A stretch of 64,000 nt of DNA, from positions 4,182-68,181 of the forward strand of contig CABQLY010000011.1 of NCBI GenBank assembly GCA_902465155.1, written 5' to 3'. The position numbers and the translations under genes were made by a program. The stretch's first letter is position 1, and each line of letters opens with the position of its first letter. This DNA is from an uncultured Oscillospiraceae bacterium (GTDB lineage Bacteria > Bacillota > Clostridia > Oscillospirales > Acutalibacteraceae). This document shows, one piece after another, positions 52,201-60,936 of this stretch. Below the pieces are notes generated by a model. It worked only from the letters and a program-made list of their open reading frames with translations, made no database searches and had not been told where the DNA came from.

Positions 52201-52838
52201 AGGCGCTTGGCAGTGTAAATGTTGCCGCAATAGAGGAATATAAAGAGGTTGGCGAGCGCTACGAATTTATGCTTGCCCAAATGCAGGATGTTGAAAAGAC
52301 CCGGAAAGAGCTTGGCACCCTAATTGGCGATTTAACCGAGCAAATGAAAACGCAGTTCTTACAGGGCTTTAAGCAAATTGGCGAAAATTTTTCGCATATA
52401 TTTGTAGATATGTTCGGCGGGGGCAGCGCGCACTTAAAGCTAACCGACGAAACCGACCCGCTGCAAAGCGGCATAGAAATTGTTGCCAAGCTGCCGGGCA
52501 AAAATGTGCCGAGCTTAGAGGGGCTTTCGGGCGGCGAAAAGGCGTTGATCGCCATTTCAATTTACTTTGCCATTATGCAGGTAAACGCGCCGCCGTTTTG
52601 CTTTTTAGACGAGGTTGAAACCGCGCTGGACGACATTAATGTAGAACGCTTTGCGAATTACATGAAAAGCTCTAAGTTAGAAACCCAGTTTATTTGCATT
52701 ACCCACCGCCGCGGCACCATGGAGGCGGCCGATATGCTTTACGGCGTAACCATGCAGGAAAAGGGCGTTACCCGGTTAATAGAGCTGAATGTAAAGCAGT
52801 TAGAGTTAGATTTAAAGGGCTTAGAAAAGCAGGGGTGA
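49257..52838 (+). CDS. smc: Chromosome partition protein SMC
   Basis: A 1193-residue condensin ATPase. It has the N-terminal Walker A GPNGSGKSN (about 32-40) and QGKVDAIVSSK, then the first coiled coil (about 170-500). The hinge lies around 510-660 (GVYGPVSTLI, GRATFLPVGTI, LNPGGSLTGGS) and the second coiled coil runs to about 1030. The ATPase ends with LSGGEKALIAISIYFA and FLDEVETALDD. It starts at GTG 49257 with AAGGAG upstream. ftsY follows after 5 bases, the usual order in Firmicutes. ScpA and ScpB are not in the window. Confidence 0.96.
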   Translation: MLIKSIDILGFKSFADKTTLKFGHGLTAVVGPNGSGKSNVSDAVRWVLGEQSTKNLRGNSMEDVIFNGTSTRKPHGYCEVTIYFDNHDRSLNYNEDEVSVTRRYYRSHESEYRINGNTVRLRDINELFMDTGLGRDGYSMIGQGKVDAIVSSKSNERRDIFEEASGISRYRYRKIDAERRLHAADENLLRLNDIMQELKSRVGPLKEQSAKAERFLALAAVKKDLEIGLWLKTLAESKEAFRNQESKIAIATGQYAEIERQLADYDQTTLQNSAEFAKATADIDRTRDEIAALEEELVRTDGQIEVIKTNIAHHHQNVERLNNEKAELLQSSGSNAELLTAKNAAIAALEQKLALLQSKTEKLSAELTGLISGSESVSRKMEELALQLNVVSDAASKLKVQSVTAETSAAELQSRSQSLQKTLGQKQQEKQRLSAEMAELEKDRTRCEEQLNSEQNTLTGYELRLNSRKNAADAEKQELDRLTLDIGEQQRRAKILEDLQHSMEGYQYSVKACMAQAEKGLLHGVYGPVSTLIRVPGEYTVAVEVALGAAAQNIVVQSEADAKQAIRFLKTNNKGRATFLPVGTIRARVLEEKINTEQYGFVGIASELIDYDEKFSPIMQWLLGRTVIAEDLDSAAVIAKKYGYRFKVVTLDGQVLNPGGSLTGGSLGKNSGLLSRQNEIERLKKSAERLAQTLKQKQTLFEQTKQALAACEADVLAARAAVTTASEDKIRVLGEIRRVSQLLAAAQVELAALEKEQQTAGERLLAYQNTQSNCDAELKKLAEQEGQLKAEMEQVSNGRDETAAKREALTEQLTALRLEQAGLQKDIALERSAVAGLEQSAQSRGEKAAQIESEAAALAQTVAGLEQATQAAEAQKQKINAEILQKRQQSEQLLQQRTEIEAASTRLRQQEKDKTLQREKINGELERLRAKKDAMQEEFDGIIKRLYDEYELTRTEAENMNIVIENAFEAKKQLAETKSKIKALGSVNVAAIEEYKEVGERYEFMLAQMQDVEKTRKELGTLIGDLTEQMKTQFLQGFKQIGENFSHIFVDMFGGGSAHLKLTDETDPLQSGIEIVAKLPGKNVPSLEGLSGGEKALIAISIYFAIMQVNAPPFCFLDEVETALDDINVERFANYMKSSKLETQFICITHRRGTMEAADMLYGVTMQEKGVTRLIELNVKQLELDLKGLEKQG

Positions 52839-52843
52839 ACAAA

Positions 52844-53773
52844 ATGGGCTTTTTTGCAAAAATTAAAAACGGACTAAAAAAAACCAGCAGCTCCTTTGTT
52901 GGGGCGGTTACCGGGGTGCTCAGCGGCTTTCACAAAATAGATGAGGAGCTGTTTGAGCAGCTGGAGGAAACCTTAATTCTGTGCGATATTGGGGTAAACA
53001 CCTCGGTTAAAATTTGTGACCGGCTGCGGGCGCGTGTAAAAGAAAAAAAGCTGACCGAGCCGCAGCAAATTAAAACCGAGCTAAAAGAGATTATTGGCGA
53101 AATGCTGCAGGGCAACAACACGGTAGATCTTAGCGTTTCGCCAACCTTAATTATGGTTATTGGCGTAAACGGGGTTGGCAAAACAACCAGCATTGGCAAG
53201 CTGGCCGCAAAGTACAAGGCTTTGGGCAAAAGCGTGGTGCTGGGCGCGGCCGATACCTTTCGCGCCGCAGCGATTGACCAGCTGCAAATTTGGGCCGACC
53301 GCGCCGGGGTGCACATGGTAAAAAGCGTAGAGGGTACCGACCCGGCCTCGGTAGTGTTTGATACCATTGCCTCGGCCAAGGCCAAAAAGGCCGATGTAAT
53401 TATTTGCGACACCGCCGGCCGGCTGCACAACAAAAAGAATTTAATGGATGAATTAGCTAAAATGAACCGGGTGATTGAGCGGGAGCTGCCCGAAGGGCAA
53501 AAGGAATCGCTGCTGGTGTTAGACGCCTCTACCGGGCAAAACGCCGTAAACCAAGCGCGGGAATTTGCCAAATGCACCCCCATTACCGGCATTATTTTAA
53601 CCAAGTTAGACGGCACCGCCCACGGCGGCGTTGTGCTGAGTATTATGGATGAGCTGCAAATTCCGGTAAAATACATTGGCGTAGGCGAGCAAATTGACGA
53701 TTTGCAGGACTTTGACGCCGCCGCCTTTGCCGCCGGATTGTTTGGCGAAACGGAAACGGAGGGCGAAGAATGA
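52844..53773 (+). CDS. ftsY: Signal recognition particle receptor FtsY
   Basis: A 309-residue SRP receptor GTPase that docks ribosome-SRP complexes at the membrane. The N domain is a helix bundle from about residue 20 to 95. The G domain has GVNGVGKTTSIGKLA (about 105-120), AADTFRAAAIDQL, DTAGRLHN and TKLDGTAHGG. It lacks the long acidic A domain of E. coli FtsY, as usual in Firmicutes. ATG 52844 has AGGGGTG before it. It overlaps rdgB by 4 bases. Confidence 0.96.
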   Translation: MGFFAKIKNGLKKTSSSFVGAVTGVLSGFHKIDEELFEQLEETLILCDIGVNTSVKICDRLRARVKEKKLTEPQQIKTELKEIIGEMLQGNNTVDLSVSPTLIMVIGVNGVGKTTSIGKLAAKYKALGKSVVLGAADTFRAAAIDQLQIWADRAGVHMVKSVEGTDPASVVFDTIASAKAKKADVIICDTAGRLHNKKNLMDELAKMNRVIERELPEGQKESLLVLDASTGQNAVNQAREFAKCTPITGIILTKLDGTAHGGVVLSIMDELQIPVKYIGVGEQIDDLQDFDAAAFAAGLFGETETEGEE

Positions 53774-54357
53774 AGTTTGTAGTAGCAACCAAAAACCAAA
53801 AAAAGCTGGCCGAGCTGCAGCGCATTTTAACGCCGCTTGGGGCAACCGTTTTAAGCGAAAAAGATCTTGCTGCCCCGCTGCAGGAGGTTGTGGAGGACGC
53901 CGACAGCTTTCACGGCAACGCCCTTTTAAAGGCCCGTGCGGCCGTAAAGCAAACCGGCTGCGCCGCCATTGCCGATGATTCCGGCCTGTGTGTGGATTAT
54001 TTAAACGGCGCCCCCGGCATTTTTTCGGCCCGCTACGCCGGTGCCGGCCATAACGACGAGGCGAACAACCAAAAGCTTTTAAAGGCGTTAAACGGCGTGC
54101 CGCTGGAAAAACGCACCGCGCATTACACCTGTGCCATTGCGGTTGTTTTTGCAAACGGGCAGGAGTTTACCGTTGAAGGGCGCTGCGAGGGGTACATTGC
54201 CTTGGCACCGCAGGGCAACGGCGGCTTTGGGTACGACCCGCTGTTTTGCAGCCCGGCCGGCTGCTTTGGGCAATTAACGCCCGAGCAAAAGGACGACGTA
54301 AGCCACCGCGGCAAAGCGCTGCGGCTAATGGCGGCGGAGCTGAAAAAATATTTGTAA
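53770..54357 (+). CDS. rdgB: XTP/dITP diphosphatase (RdgB/HAM1 family)
   Basis: A 195-residue pyrophosphatase that removes non-canonical purine nucleotides such as dITP and XTP. It starts KFVVATKNQKKLAELQ; the active-site segments FHGNALLKARAA, ADDSGLCVDYLNGAPGIFSARYAG, GGFGYDPLF and VSHRGKAL are all present. It starts within the last bases of ftsY. In the 166 bases after it, short ACGGTAAAA-type repeats are seen and no gene. Confidence 0.95.
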   Translation: MKFVVATKNQKKLAELQRILTPLGATVLSEKDLAAPLQEVVEDADSFHGNALLKARAAVKQTGCAAIADDSGLCVDYLNGAPGIFSARYAGAGHNDEANNQKLLKALNGVPLEKRTAHYTCAIAVVFANGQEFTVEGRCEGYIALAPQGNGGFGYDPLFCSPAGCFGQLTPEQKDDVSHRGKALRLMAAELKKYL

Positions 54358-54523
54358 AATGCGTTTGCGGCAATAGGCTAATGCGGGCTTATTATTCGCA
54401 GCGCGCCGTAAAAATACGGTTACGGTAAAGTAATTGCAGGGTAAAAACCTGTACGGTAAAAATTTGCAACCGTAAAAACATTTGCAGCCGGCTGCTTTTA
54501 ACAGCAGCGGAAAGGAACTTATT

Positions 54524-54814
54524 ATGAACAGCAGACAACGCGCGCAGCTGCGCGGCATGGCCAACAGCTTAAATCCGCTTTTTCAGGTTGGCAAGGGCGG
54601 CTTAAACGCCCAATTTGTAAAGCAGGCCGACGACGCTTTGGAAAAACGGGAACTTATTAAATTAGGCGTGCTGGAAACAGCGCCCGACTCCCCCCGCGAG
54701 GTTGCCGAAGCGGTTGCCGAGGCCGTAGGGGCCGAGGTCGTTCAGGTAATTGGCCGCAAATTTGTGCTTTACCGCGAAAGCAAAGAGCACAAAACCATTC
54801 AGCTTGTAAAGTAA
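54524..54814 (+). CDS. yhbY: YhbY family RNA-binding protein
   Basis: A 96-residue CRS1/YhbY (CRM) domain protein that associates with pre-50S ribosomal particles. It has NSRQRAQLRGMANSLNPLFQVGKGGL, the family GxxG-type loop, and ends GRKFVLYRESKEHK. ATG 54524 is preceded by AAAGGAAC; the frame opens at 54482 without a ribosome site. Its stop codon overlaps the nadD start, and the order yhbY-nadD-yqeK is standard for Clostridia. Confidence 0.92.
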   Translation: MNSRQRAQLRGMANSLNPLFQVGKGGLNAQFVKQADDALEKRELIKLGVLETAPDSPREVAEAVAEAVGAEVVQVIGRKFVLYRESKEHKTIQLVK

Positions 54815-55431
54815 TGGCGCCGCAAAAGGGGCAAACGGCCCTGTTTGGCGGCACCTTTAACCCGGTACACAACGGGCACATGGCTATTTTGACCGCCTTA
54901 AAGCAGCTGCCCGGCGTTACGAACATTTTGGTTCTGCCAACCAATATTCCCCCGCATAAAGCAGCTGCCGGCGTTAGCTTTGAACACCGGTTTAAAATGT
55001 GCCAGCTGGCCTTTGACGGGCAAAAGCAGGTAACGGTAAGCAATTTAGAGCAGCGCCTTGGCGGCAAAAATTACACTTTGTGCACCCTGCAGGCGTTGCT
55101 GCAGCAGGGGGTAGAGCAGCCCTGGCTTGCCATTGGGGGCGACAGCCTGCGGGATTTTGAGCAGTGGTTTTGTTACCGCGAAATTTTAAAGCTTTGCCGG
55201 TTGGCCGTTTGCCCGCGCGCCGGGGTAGGGCCGGCCGTGTTTGAGCGGCAGCTTGGCCGGTTGCGCGGCCTTGGGGCAACCGTAGCGGTGCTGCCGGTGC
55301 AGCCGCCGCAAATTTCTTCTACCAAAATTAGGGCTTTGGCTGTGGCCAAAAAGCCGCTGGAGGGCTTGGTGCCGCCGGCGGTAGAGGCGTACATTAAATT
55401 AAACGGACTTTATCAAAATCCGGCCGAATAA
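54814..55431 (+). CDS. nadD: Nicotinate-nucleotide adenylyltransferase
   Basis: A 205-residue enzyme that joins nicotinate mononucleotide and ATP in NAD synthesis. It shows FGGTFNPVHNGHM (the HxGH nucleotidyltransferase motif), LPTNIPPHK, GGDSLRDFEQW and the closing ISSTKIRAL. The start overlaps the last base of the yhbY stop codon. yqeK follows after 13 bases. Confidence 0.94.
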   Translation: MAPQKGQTALFGGTFNPVHNGHMAILTALKQLPGVTNILVLPTNIPPHKAAAGVSFEHRFKMCQLAFDGQKQVTVSNLEQRLGGKNYTLCTLQALLQQGVEQPWLAIGGDSLRDFEQWFCYREILKLCRLAVCPRAGVGPAVFERQLGRLRGLGATVAVLPVQPPQISSTKIRALAVAKKPLEGLVPPAVEAYIKLNGLYQNPAE

Positions 55432-55444
55432 AGGAGCGTTAAAA

Positions 55445-56065
55445 ATGCCAAGTGAGCAGGAATATTTAAAAACCTTTCAGGCTAAATACCGGCAATACCG
55501 GCAAATGTTGCAGGCCCGGTTAACCGAAAAAAGGTATTACCACTCCCTTTGCGTTGCCGCCGAGGCGCTGCGTCTTGCCCTAAAGTACGGCGCCAACCCG
55601 GAGCAGGCCTATTTGGCCGGCCTGCTGCACGACACCACAAAGGATAATTCTTTAGATGAGCAGTTGCAATTTTTTAAACAATTTGGTATAATAACCAGTA
55701 AGCTTGAAAAAAACGCGCCTAAGCTGTGGCACGCCATGACCGGTGCCGCGTATGTGCAGCAGGTTTTAGGGGTAAAAGATTCGGCTGTTGTTTCGGCCAT
55801 TCGTTACCACACCACGGCGCGCGCCGGAATGACTTTATTAGAAAAAATTATTTATCTTGCAGATTTTACCTCGAAAGACCGCGACTACCCCGGCGTTGCG
55901 CAAATGCGCGCGGCGGTAGATGTGAGCCTGCAAACCGCAATGTACGAGGCGCTGGATTTTTCGGTAAAAGATCTGCAGGCAAGCGGGCGGGCGGTTCACC
56001 CCGATACTTTAGCGGCTTACCAAGAGTATTGCAGCCCCGAAACGCCGGATGACCAAAAGAAATGA
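55445..56065 (+). CDS. yqeK: YqeK family HD-domain phosphohydrolase
   Basis: A 206-residue HD-domain protein of the YqeK family, reported to hydrolyse symmetrical diadenosine tetraphosphate. It shows the metal ligands YYHSLCVAAEA, AGLLHDTTK (the HD motif) and IRYHTTARAGM, and YLADFTSKDRDYPG. AAAGGAG lies before the ATG. Its position between nadD and an LCP gene is the usual one. Confidence 0.92.
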   Translation: MPSEQEYLKTFQAKYRQYRQMLQARLTEKRYYHSLCVAAEALRLALKYGANPEQAYLAGLLHDTTKDNSLDEQLQFFKQFGIITSKLEKNAPKLWHAMTGAAYVQQVLGVKDSAVVSAIRYHTTARAGMTLLEKIIYLADFTSKDRDYPGVAQMRAAVDVSLQTAMYEALDFSVKDLQASGRAVHPDTLAAYQEYCSPETPDDQKK

Positions 56066-56074
56066 GGTAAAAAA

Positions 56075-57217
56075 ATGGCTCGAAACGAACAGGAAAGCTT
56101 TGACCTTTATTCCGTTTCCACCCGTGGGGGGAACAGCAAAAAACGCAAAATTAAAAAAACGGTTAACATTGTAGCTTCTATTGTTTTAACCTTTTCTATT
56201 CTTTTAACCCTGCTTATGGGCGGGTACCTTTCCCTTTCCGGCTGGCGGCCCGGCGGGCTTAGCACGGGGTCGGAGGAAACCGGCAGCTTTGAGCAAATGA
56301 CGGTAAGCTCCAACAGTGGCGTAAGCTACATTTTGGTGCTGGGGGTAGACCCGCAGGAAACCCTGACCGACATTATTGCCGTTGCCTGCATGGATCACGA
56401 AAAAAACACGGTAAACTTTTTGCAGATCCCGCGGGATACCTTTGCCGGTGCCGATGTGCCTACCGGCAAAATTAACGCGGTTTACGGCAACCCCCGTAAG
56501 GGCGAGGCGCGCATTAACGCGCTGCGCCGCCGAATTTCCTCGCTGTTTGGCATTCCGCTGGACCATTATGTTTTATTTACCATTAAGGGCTTTATTAATG
56601 TAATTGACGCGTTAGGCGGCCTAACCATTAACATTGAGCAGGAAAACGGCATTGATATTATGAACCCCGAAACCTTGGTGCATGAGCGTATTGGCCCCGG
56701 CTGGGTTACCTTAGACGGCCACCAGGCCACCGGCTTTGTGCGCAAGCGTACCGGCATTAAGGACGGCTACATTAAAGGCGATATTCAGCGTATTGAGGCG
56801 CAGCGGCTGGTTTATGTTGCGCTGGCTAAAAAGCTTAAAAGTATGTCGGTTTCGCAAATGTTCAGCGTGGCCAGCAAGTGCTACAAGCATGTTTCTACCG
56901 ATATGACCTTAAACACCATTTTGGGCTACGCCACCGAGGTGCGCGCCATTAACATGGAGCAAATGGGCATTTACGCTGTTCCGGGGCAATTTGCAACCCG
57001 CAACAAGCTTTCTATGTGGTCGCCCCACAAGGCCGAGTATGTAACCCTGTTTAACACCTACTTTAACCCCTATAACGCCCCCATTACGGCCGAGGATATT
57101 CAGCTGACCGAAATTCACACCAAGTACGAGGCCAGTAATGTAGAGCAGGGCGGCAGTTTGGCGCAGGTGGAGCAAAACAAAAACCAGACCACCGGCGGCA
57201 GCAACAGTAATAACTAA
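56075..57217 (+). CDS. LytR-CpsA-Psr (LCP) family cell-wall protein
   Basis: A 380-residue membrane-anchored enzyme of the LCP family, which attaches teichoic acids or capsular polymers to peptidoglycan. A cytoplasmic basic segment (KKRKIKKT) precedes one transmembrane helix (about 30-52). The LCP domain follows (about 85-310), with ILVLGVDPQE, QIPRDTFAG, AVYG and LDGHQATGFVRKR, which contains the conserved Arg residues. The tail is Asn/Gln/Ser-rich. It stands between yqeK and rsfS, as usual. It may act with the surface-polymer genes at the left end (inference). Confidence 0.92.
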   Translation: MARNEQESFDLYSVSTRGGNSKKRKIKKTVNIVASIVLTFSILLTLLMGGYLSLSGWRPGGLSTGSEETGSFEQMTVSSNSGVSYILVLGVDPQETLTDIIAVACMDHEKNTVNFLQIPRDTFAGADVPTGKINAVYGNPRKGEARINALRRRISSLFGIPLDHYVLFTIKGFINVIDALGGLTINIEQENGIDIMNPETLVHERIGPGWVTLDGHQATGFVRKRTGIKDGYIKGDIQRIEAQRLVYVALAKKLKSMSVSQMFSVASKCYKHVSTDMTLNTILGYATEVRAINMEQMGIYAVPGQFATRNKLSMWSPHKAEYVTLFNTYFNPYNAPITAEDIQLTEIHTKYEASNVEQGGSLAQVEQNKNQTTGGSNSNN

Positions 57218-57235
57218 TGTAACGGAGAATTTATT

Positions 57236-57583
57236 TTGAACCCAATTGATATTTTAAAAACGGCCGCCCGCGCGCTGGACGAGAAAAAAGCGCAGGAGCT
57301 TACGGTAATTCGGGTAGAAAATTTAACGGTTTTGGCCGATTATTTTGTGCTGGCAACGGCCACCTCGGCCCCGCATGTGCGCGCTCTGGCCGATATTACC
57401 GAGGAAAAGCTAAAGCAGGCCGGCGTGCAGCCCCACCACATTGAGGGGCGGGCCACCGGTTGGATCCTTTTAGATTACGGCAGCGTAGTGATTCACATTA
57501 TGAGCGCCAAAAATCGCGAGTTTTACAATTTAGAGCATACCTGGAGCGACGGGGAACAAATTGACCCGCAAACCCTGCTGTAA
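57236..57583 (+). CDS. rsfS: Ribosomal silencing factor RsfS
   Basis: A 115-residue protein that binds L14 and blocks subunit joining during starvation. It has the family segments KKAQELTVIRVENLTVLADYFV, GRATGWILLDYGSVVIHI and REFYNLEHTWSD. The start is TTG 57236 with ACGGAG upstream. leuS follows after 30 bases. Confidence 0.94.
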   Translation: MNPIDILKTAARALDEKKAQELTVIRVENLTVLADYFVLATATSAPHVRALADITEEKLKQAGVQPHHIEGRATGWILLDYGSVVIHIMSAKNREFYNLEHTWSDGEQIDPQTLL

Positions 57584-57613
57584 GCGTTGCTTTGAAAAAT
57601 TAGGTGAGAGTTT

Positions 57614-60019
57614 ATGAAGTACGATTATTCCGCAATTGAACAAAAATGGCAGCAAATTTGGGAAAAGGACAACACCTTTGCCGCCAAAAACGATTACACC
57701 CTGCCAAAGTATTACGCCTTGGTAGAGTTTCCGTACCCTTCGGGTCAGGGCCTGCATGTAGGGCACCCGCGCAGCTACACCGCGCTGGATATTGTTGCCC
57801 GTAAAAAGCGCCTTTGCGGGTATAATGTACTGTACCCAATGGGGTTTGACGCCTTTGGCCTGCCAACCGAAAATTACGCCATTAAAAATCACATTCACCC
57901 CGAAATTGTAACCAAAAACAACATTGCCAACTTTAAACGGCAGTTAAAATCGCTGGGCTTTTCGTTTGATTGGACGCGCGAGATCAGCACCACTGACCCC
58001 TCCTATTATAAATGGACGCAGTGGATTTTTATTCAGCTGTTTAAAAAGGGCCTGGCTTATAAAAAAGAAATGGCCGTAAACTGGTGCACCTCCTGCAAAT
58101 GCGTTTTAGCAAACGAGGAGGCCGCCGGCGGCGTTTGCGAGCGCTGCGGCAGCGAGGTGGTACGCAAGGTTAAAAGCCAGTGGATGTTAAAAATTACGGA
58201 TTACGCCGAAAAGCTGCTGGACGGTTTGAACGAGGTTGATTTTATTGACCGGGTAAAAACGCAGCAGCGCAACTGGATTGGCCGTTCTACCGGTGCCGAA
58301 ATTAATTTTAAAACCACCAAGGGCGAGGTTTTAACGGTTTATTCCACCCGGCCGGATACCTTATTCGGCGCCACCTACATGGTAATTGCGCCGGAGCACC
58401 CGTTTATTGAAAAATGGAAAAACGACCTGCAGAATTACAGTGAAATTGCCGCCTACCGCGAGGCCGCTGCCCGTAAGTCCGATTTTGAGCGCACCGAAGT
58501 GGTAAAGGAAAAAACCGGCGTAGAGCTAAAGGGCGTTCGGGCTATAAACCCGGTAAACGGCAAAGAAATTCCCATTTTTGTTTCCGACTATGTTTTAATC
58601 TCCTACGGTACCGGCGCCATTATGGCCGTACCGGCGCACGACGACCGCGACTTTGACTTTGCCAAAAAGTTTAACCTGCCTATTGTAGAGGTGGTAAGCG
58701 GCGGCAATGTAGCGCAGCAGGCCTTTACCGATTGCGCCACCGGCACCATGGTAAATTCCGGCTTTTTAACCGGCCTTACCGTAGACCAGGCTAAGGAGAA
58801 AATTACCGCCTGGTTAACCGAAAATCAAGTAGGCCACCAAAAGGTAAACTACAAGCTGCGCGATTGGGTATTCTCCCGCCAGCGTTATTGGGGCGAGCCC
58901 ATTCCGATGGTGCATTGCGAAAAATGCGGCTATGTTCCGCTGCCCGAAAGCGAGCTTCCGCTGCTGCTGCCGGAGGTAGACTCTTACGAGCCAACCGAAA
59001 ACGGCGAGTCGCCGTTAGCTAACATGAAAGCTTGGCTTACTACCACCTGCCCCAAGTGCGGCGGTGCCGCCCGGCGCGAAACCGATACCATGCCCCAGTG
59101 GGCCGGTTCCTCCTGGTACTTTTTGCGCTATTGCGACCCGCACAATAGCAACGCCTTAGCCAGTAAAGAGGCGCTGGAATATTGGATGCCGGTAGATTGG
59201 TACAACGGCGGCATGGAGCACACCACGCTGCACCTGCTTTACAGCCGTTTTTGGCACCGCTTTTTGTACGATATTGGCGTAGTGCCCTGTAAAGAGCCTT
59301 ACCAAAAGCGCACCAGCCACGGCATGATCTTGGGCGAGAACGGCGAAAAAATGTCAAAATCCCGCGGGAATGTGGTAAACCCGGATGAAATTGTGCGGGA
59401 TTACGGCGCCGATACTATGCGCATTTACGAAATGTTTATTGGCGATTTTGAAAAAGCGGCTCCGTGGAGCTCTACCTCTATTAAAGGCAGCAAACGCTTT
59501 TTAGATCGGGTTTGGGGTCTTGCCGACCTGCTTTGCGAGGGGAACGGCTATTCCAAAGAGTTAGAAACCGCTTTTCATCGCACCATTAAAAAGGTAACCG
59601 AGGATATTGAAGCCCTTAAAATGAACACGGCCATTGCGGCGTTAATGTCTTTAATTAACGAAATTTACAGCAAGGGCAGCCTAACCAAGGGCGAATTTAA
59701 AACCTTTATTTTGCTGCTGAACCCCTTTGCCCCGCACATTACCGAGGAGCTTTGGGTTAACGCCGGCTTTGCCGGGCAGCTAAACGCTGCCGCCTGGCCC
59801 GCTTACAGCGAGGAAAAATGCAGCAGCAGCAGCATTGAATTGGTGGTGCAGGTTTGCGGTAAGCTGCGCGCCAAGGTAGTGGTAGACGCTGCAATTTCTA
59901 AAGAGCAGGCCTTAGCCGCCGTTAAGGCCGACGCCAAGGTGGCGGCCGCCATTGCCGGCAAGCAAATTGTTAAGGAAATTTATGTTCCCGGCAAGCTGGT
60001 TAACATTGTTGCAAAATAA
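57614..60019 (+). CDS. leuS: Leucyl-tRNA synthetase
   Basis: An 801-residue class I synthetase that charges tRNA-Leu and edits mischarged products. It has the HIGH-type motif LHVGHPRSY, a zinc-binding C-x2-C...C-x2-C segment (CTSCKC, CERCG), the CP1 editing domain (TRPDTLFGATYMV, VPAHDDRDF), a second zinc-like site (CEKCG, CPKCG) and KMSKSRGN. The anticodon-binding domain starts around 630. A short C-terminal domain is present (VCGKLRAKVVVD). The cognate tRNA-Leu(UAG) lies at 14217. Confidence 0.96.
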   Translation: MKYDYSAIEQKWQQIWEKDNTFAAKNDYTLPKYYALVEFPYPSGQGLHVGHPRSYTALDIVARKKRLCGYNVLYPMGFDAFGLPTENYAIKNHIHPEIVTKNNIANFKRQLKSLGFSFDWTREISTTDPSYYKWTQWIFIQLFKKGLAYKKEMAVNWCTSCKCVLANEEAAGGVCERCGSEVVRKVKSQWMLKITDYAEKLLDGLNEVDFIDRVKTQQRNWIGRSTGAEINFKTTKGEVLTVYSTRPDTLFGATYMVIAPEHPFIEKWKNDLQNYSEIAAYREAAARKSDFERTEVVKEKTGVELKGVRAINPVNGKEIPIFVSDYVLISYGTGAIMAVPAHDDRDFDFAKKFNLPIVEVVSGGNVAQQAFTDCATGTMVNSGFLTGLTVDQAKEKITAWLTENQVGHQKVNYKLRDWVFSRQRYWGEPIPMVHCEKCGYVPLPESELPLLLPEVDSYEPTENGESPLANMKAWLTTTCPKCGGAARRETDTMPQWAGSSWYFLRYCDPHNSNALASKEALEYWMPVDWYNGGMEHTTLHLLYSRFWHRFLYDIGVVPCKEPYQKRTSHGMILGENGEKMSKSRGNVVNPDEIVRDYGADTMRIYEMFIGDFEKAAPWSSTSIKGSKRFLDRVWGLADLLCEGNGYSKELETAFHRTIKKVTEDIEALKMNTAIAALMSLINEIYSKGSLTKGEFKTFILLLNPFAPHITEELWVNAGFAGQLNAAAWPAYSEEKCSSSSIELVVQVCGKLRAKVVVDAAISKEQALAAVKADAKVAAAIAGKQIVKEIYVPGKLVNIVAK

Positions 60020-60022
60020 TGC

Positions 60023-60052
60023 TTGACAACGCCGCTTGGTATGTTGTATAAT
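60023..60052 (+). promoter_or_regulatory. Promoter of rpsU
   Basis: TTGACA (60023-60028) and TATAAT (60047-60052), 18 bases apart, starting 4 bases after the leuS stop. The leader is about 85 bases. Confidence 0.8.
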
Positions 60053-60144
60053 AAATATCTAAGCAGGTTTGTAAGCAGGTTTGTTTGCGCTTTGCTTAAC
60101 TAAAGGTATAAACCCCTGCATTCTGTGCGGAGGGAGGGACATAA

Positions 60145-60321
60145 ATGAGTCAGGTAAAAATTAAAGAGAATGAATCTCTTGACAACGCACTTCGCCGTTT
60201 TAAGAGACAGACCGCTAAAGACGGCGTAATTCAAGAAGTTCGCAAGAGAGAGCATTACGAAAAGCCCTCTGTACGGCGCAAGAAAAAATCCGAGGCCGCC
60301 CGCAAGCGCAAGTTCCGCTAA
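60145..60321 (+). CDS. rpsU: 30S ribosomal protein S21
   Basis: A 58-residue, strongly basic protein of the small subunit that helps mRNA base-pair with the 16S rRNA end. It reads SQVKIKENESLDNALRRFK, then RQTAKDGVIQEVRKREHYEKP and ends KKKSEAARKRKFR. GGAGGGAGGG precedes the ATG. It stands alone between its own promoter and terminator. Confidence 0.96.
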   Translation: MSQVKIKENESLDNALRRFKRQTAKDGVIQEVRKREHYEKPSVRRKKKSEAARKRKFR

Positions 60322-60378
60322 GGGTTTGGCAAAGGTGCTGTTTAGGCTTTGCCTTTGGCACAAAAATCGGCAACAGTT

Positions 60379-60410
60379 AAAACGGCTTAGCAATAAGCCG
60401 TTTTTCTTTT
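60379..60410 (+). terminator. Terminator of rpsU
   Basis: A perfect 11-bp stem (60379-60389 with 60394-60404), loop GCAA, within and followed by T-rich sequence. Confidence 0.85.
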
Positions 60411-60423
60411 TAAGGTGATCTTT

Positions 60424-60918
60424 ATGTTCCGGCCCAATTATTATTTTAATACGGTTACAAAAATCAGCCCGCATTTTTTGCGGCAGCAGGGCATAACTAC
60501 TTTAATTTTAGATGTTGATAATACCCTAACGGTAGACCACGCCGCAAAGCTTATTCCCGGCGTGGCCGACTGGCTGGTGCTGCTGCAGCAAAGCGGCATT
60601 GCGTTAATCATTCTTTCCAACGCGGTGCCAAAGCGCATGGCGGCCTTTGCCGGGGCGGTTGGGCTGCCCTTTGTTGGGCTGGGCTTAAAGCCGCTGCCGT
60701 TTGGCTATTTTAGGGCAATGCGCCGAGTGGGCGGCAGCAAAAAGCACACCGCCATTGTGGGCGACCAATTATTTACCGATATTTTGGGCGGCAAGCTTTC
60801 TGGCTGTAAAACCGTGCTGGTGGCGCCCCAAAAGCTTGAAACCTCTTGCAGGTTTAAAATAAAACGCGCGTTAGAGCGCAAATTGCTGCGGCGCTACAAG
60901 CTGCCGTGCGAATTTTAA
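60424..60918 (+). CDS. yqeG: YqeG family HAD phosphatase
   Basis: A 164-residue HAD-superfamily IIIA phosphatase. It has motif I LDVDNTLT, motif II LIILSNAVPKRM and the VGDQLFTDILGG motif III/IV region. ATG 60424 has AAGGTGAT before it; the GTG at 60415 is inside that ribosome site. In Bacillus the family member stands near yqeH and aroE, whereas here it lies between rpsU and nfo. The in vivo substrate is unknown. Confidence 0.9.
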   Translation: MFRPNYYFNTVTKISPHFLRQQGITTLILDVDNTLTVDHAAKLIPGVADWLVLLQQSGIALIILSNAVPKRMAAFAGAVGLPFVGLGLKPLPFGYFRAMRRVGGSKKHTAIVGDQLFTDILGGKLSGCKTVLVAPQKLETSCRFKIKRALERKLLRRYKLPCEF

Positions 60919-60936
60919 AAAAAGGGGACAGTAAAA